Shown in pieces: positions 6,114-6,153 of a stretch of DNA of 6,153 nt; within the stretch, counting starts at the first letter, position 1; each line of letters begins with the position of its first letter. The stretch lies in assembly GCA_938028645.1 (NCBI GenBank), contig CALIMD010000018.1, forward strand, positions 1 through 6,153, given 5' to 3'. A model generated the notes under the pieces. The model had not been told where the DNA came from. It saw only the letters and a program-made list of their open reading frames with translations, and did not search any database. A program made the position numbers and the translations under genes. This DNA comes from an uncultured Alphaproteobacteria bacterium. GTDB lineage: Bacteria; Pseudomonadota; Alphaproteobacteria; Thalassobaculales; Thalassobaculaceae.

Positions 6114-6153
6114 ATGGATCAGAGTCTGACGCCATTACTAGATGAGATTACAG
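6114..6153 (+). CDS. dxs: 1-deoxy-D-xylulose-5-phosphate synthase, N-terminal fragment
   Basis: Only 13 codons are present (MDQSLTPLLDEIT) before the window ends. The TPLLD-x-I-T/N pattern near the start is typical of the N-terminus of alphaproteobacterial Dxs, where it precedes the PxDLR motif. Dxs is a thiamine-diphosphate enzyme that joins pyruvate and glyceraldehyde-3-phosphate, the first and flux-controlling step of the MEP isoprenoid pathway. The position 11 nt after ispA, itself after xseB, is the common xseB-ispA-dxs order, and that context carries most of the weight. The fragment is too short to show any catalytic motif. Confidence 0.75.
   Translation, partial: MDQSLTPLLDEIT

Noticed and set aside
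1..6153. CRISPR array, insertion sequence, tRNA or prophage attachment site
   Set aside because: No regularly spaced repeats, transposase, terminal inverted repeats or tRNA-like folds were seen, and nearly all sequence is accounted for by six housekeeping or transport genes.

Overview
The window looks like ordinary chromosomal DNA from an alphaproteobacterium. The clue is the gene order on the right, a histone-deacetylase-like amidohydrolase followed by xseB, ispA and the start of dxs, which is a familiar arrangement in that class. The sequence is moderately AT-rich by eye, so a high-GC member of the class is unlikely. I cannot name a genus. There are six protein genes in two divergent blocks and no RNA gene, insertion sequence or CRISPR array.

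Left block (minus strand, 3670 down to 1): a two-gene RND efflux operon. A periplasmic membrane fusion protein (2546-3670) comes first, then an inner-membrane RND permease of the AcrB/HAE1 type. The permease begins at 2541, only 4 nt after the fusion protein's stop codon, and runs off the left edge after 847 codons, with about 200 C-terminal residues missing. Together they would form a proton-driven tripartite exporter with a TolC-type outer-membrane channel that is not in the window.

Centre (3671-3966): a non-coding divergent intergenic region of about 296 nt. It holds a perfect 10-bp palindrome just upstream of the efflux operon, a 9-bp direct repeat, two short inverted repeats, a perfect TATAAT box, and a tiny upstream reading frame whose stop overlaps the start codon of the right block. 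No regulator gene lies here.

Right block (plus strand, 3967 to 6153): a zinc-dependent deacetylase-like amidohydrolase, xseB (exonuclease VII small subunit, TTG start with a perfect Shine-Dalgarno), ispA (farnesyl diphosphate synthase) and the first 13 codons of dxs. The spacings are short (46, 26 and 11 nt) with no terminator visible, so they are probably one transcription unit. Dxs makes the first committed MEP-pathway intermediate and IspA condenses the resulting C5 units to C15, so the end of the operon is isoprenoid supply. XseB and the deacetylase have no obvious biochemical link to it.

I do not see a clearly novel system. The points most worth a second look are the single-aspartate TM4 motif in the RND permease and the regulatory architecture of the divergent intergenic region.
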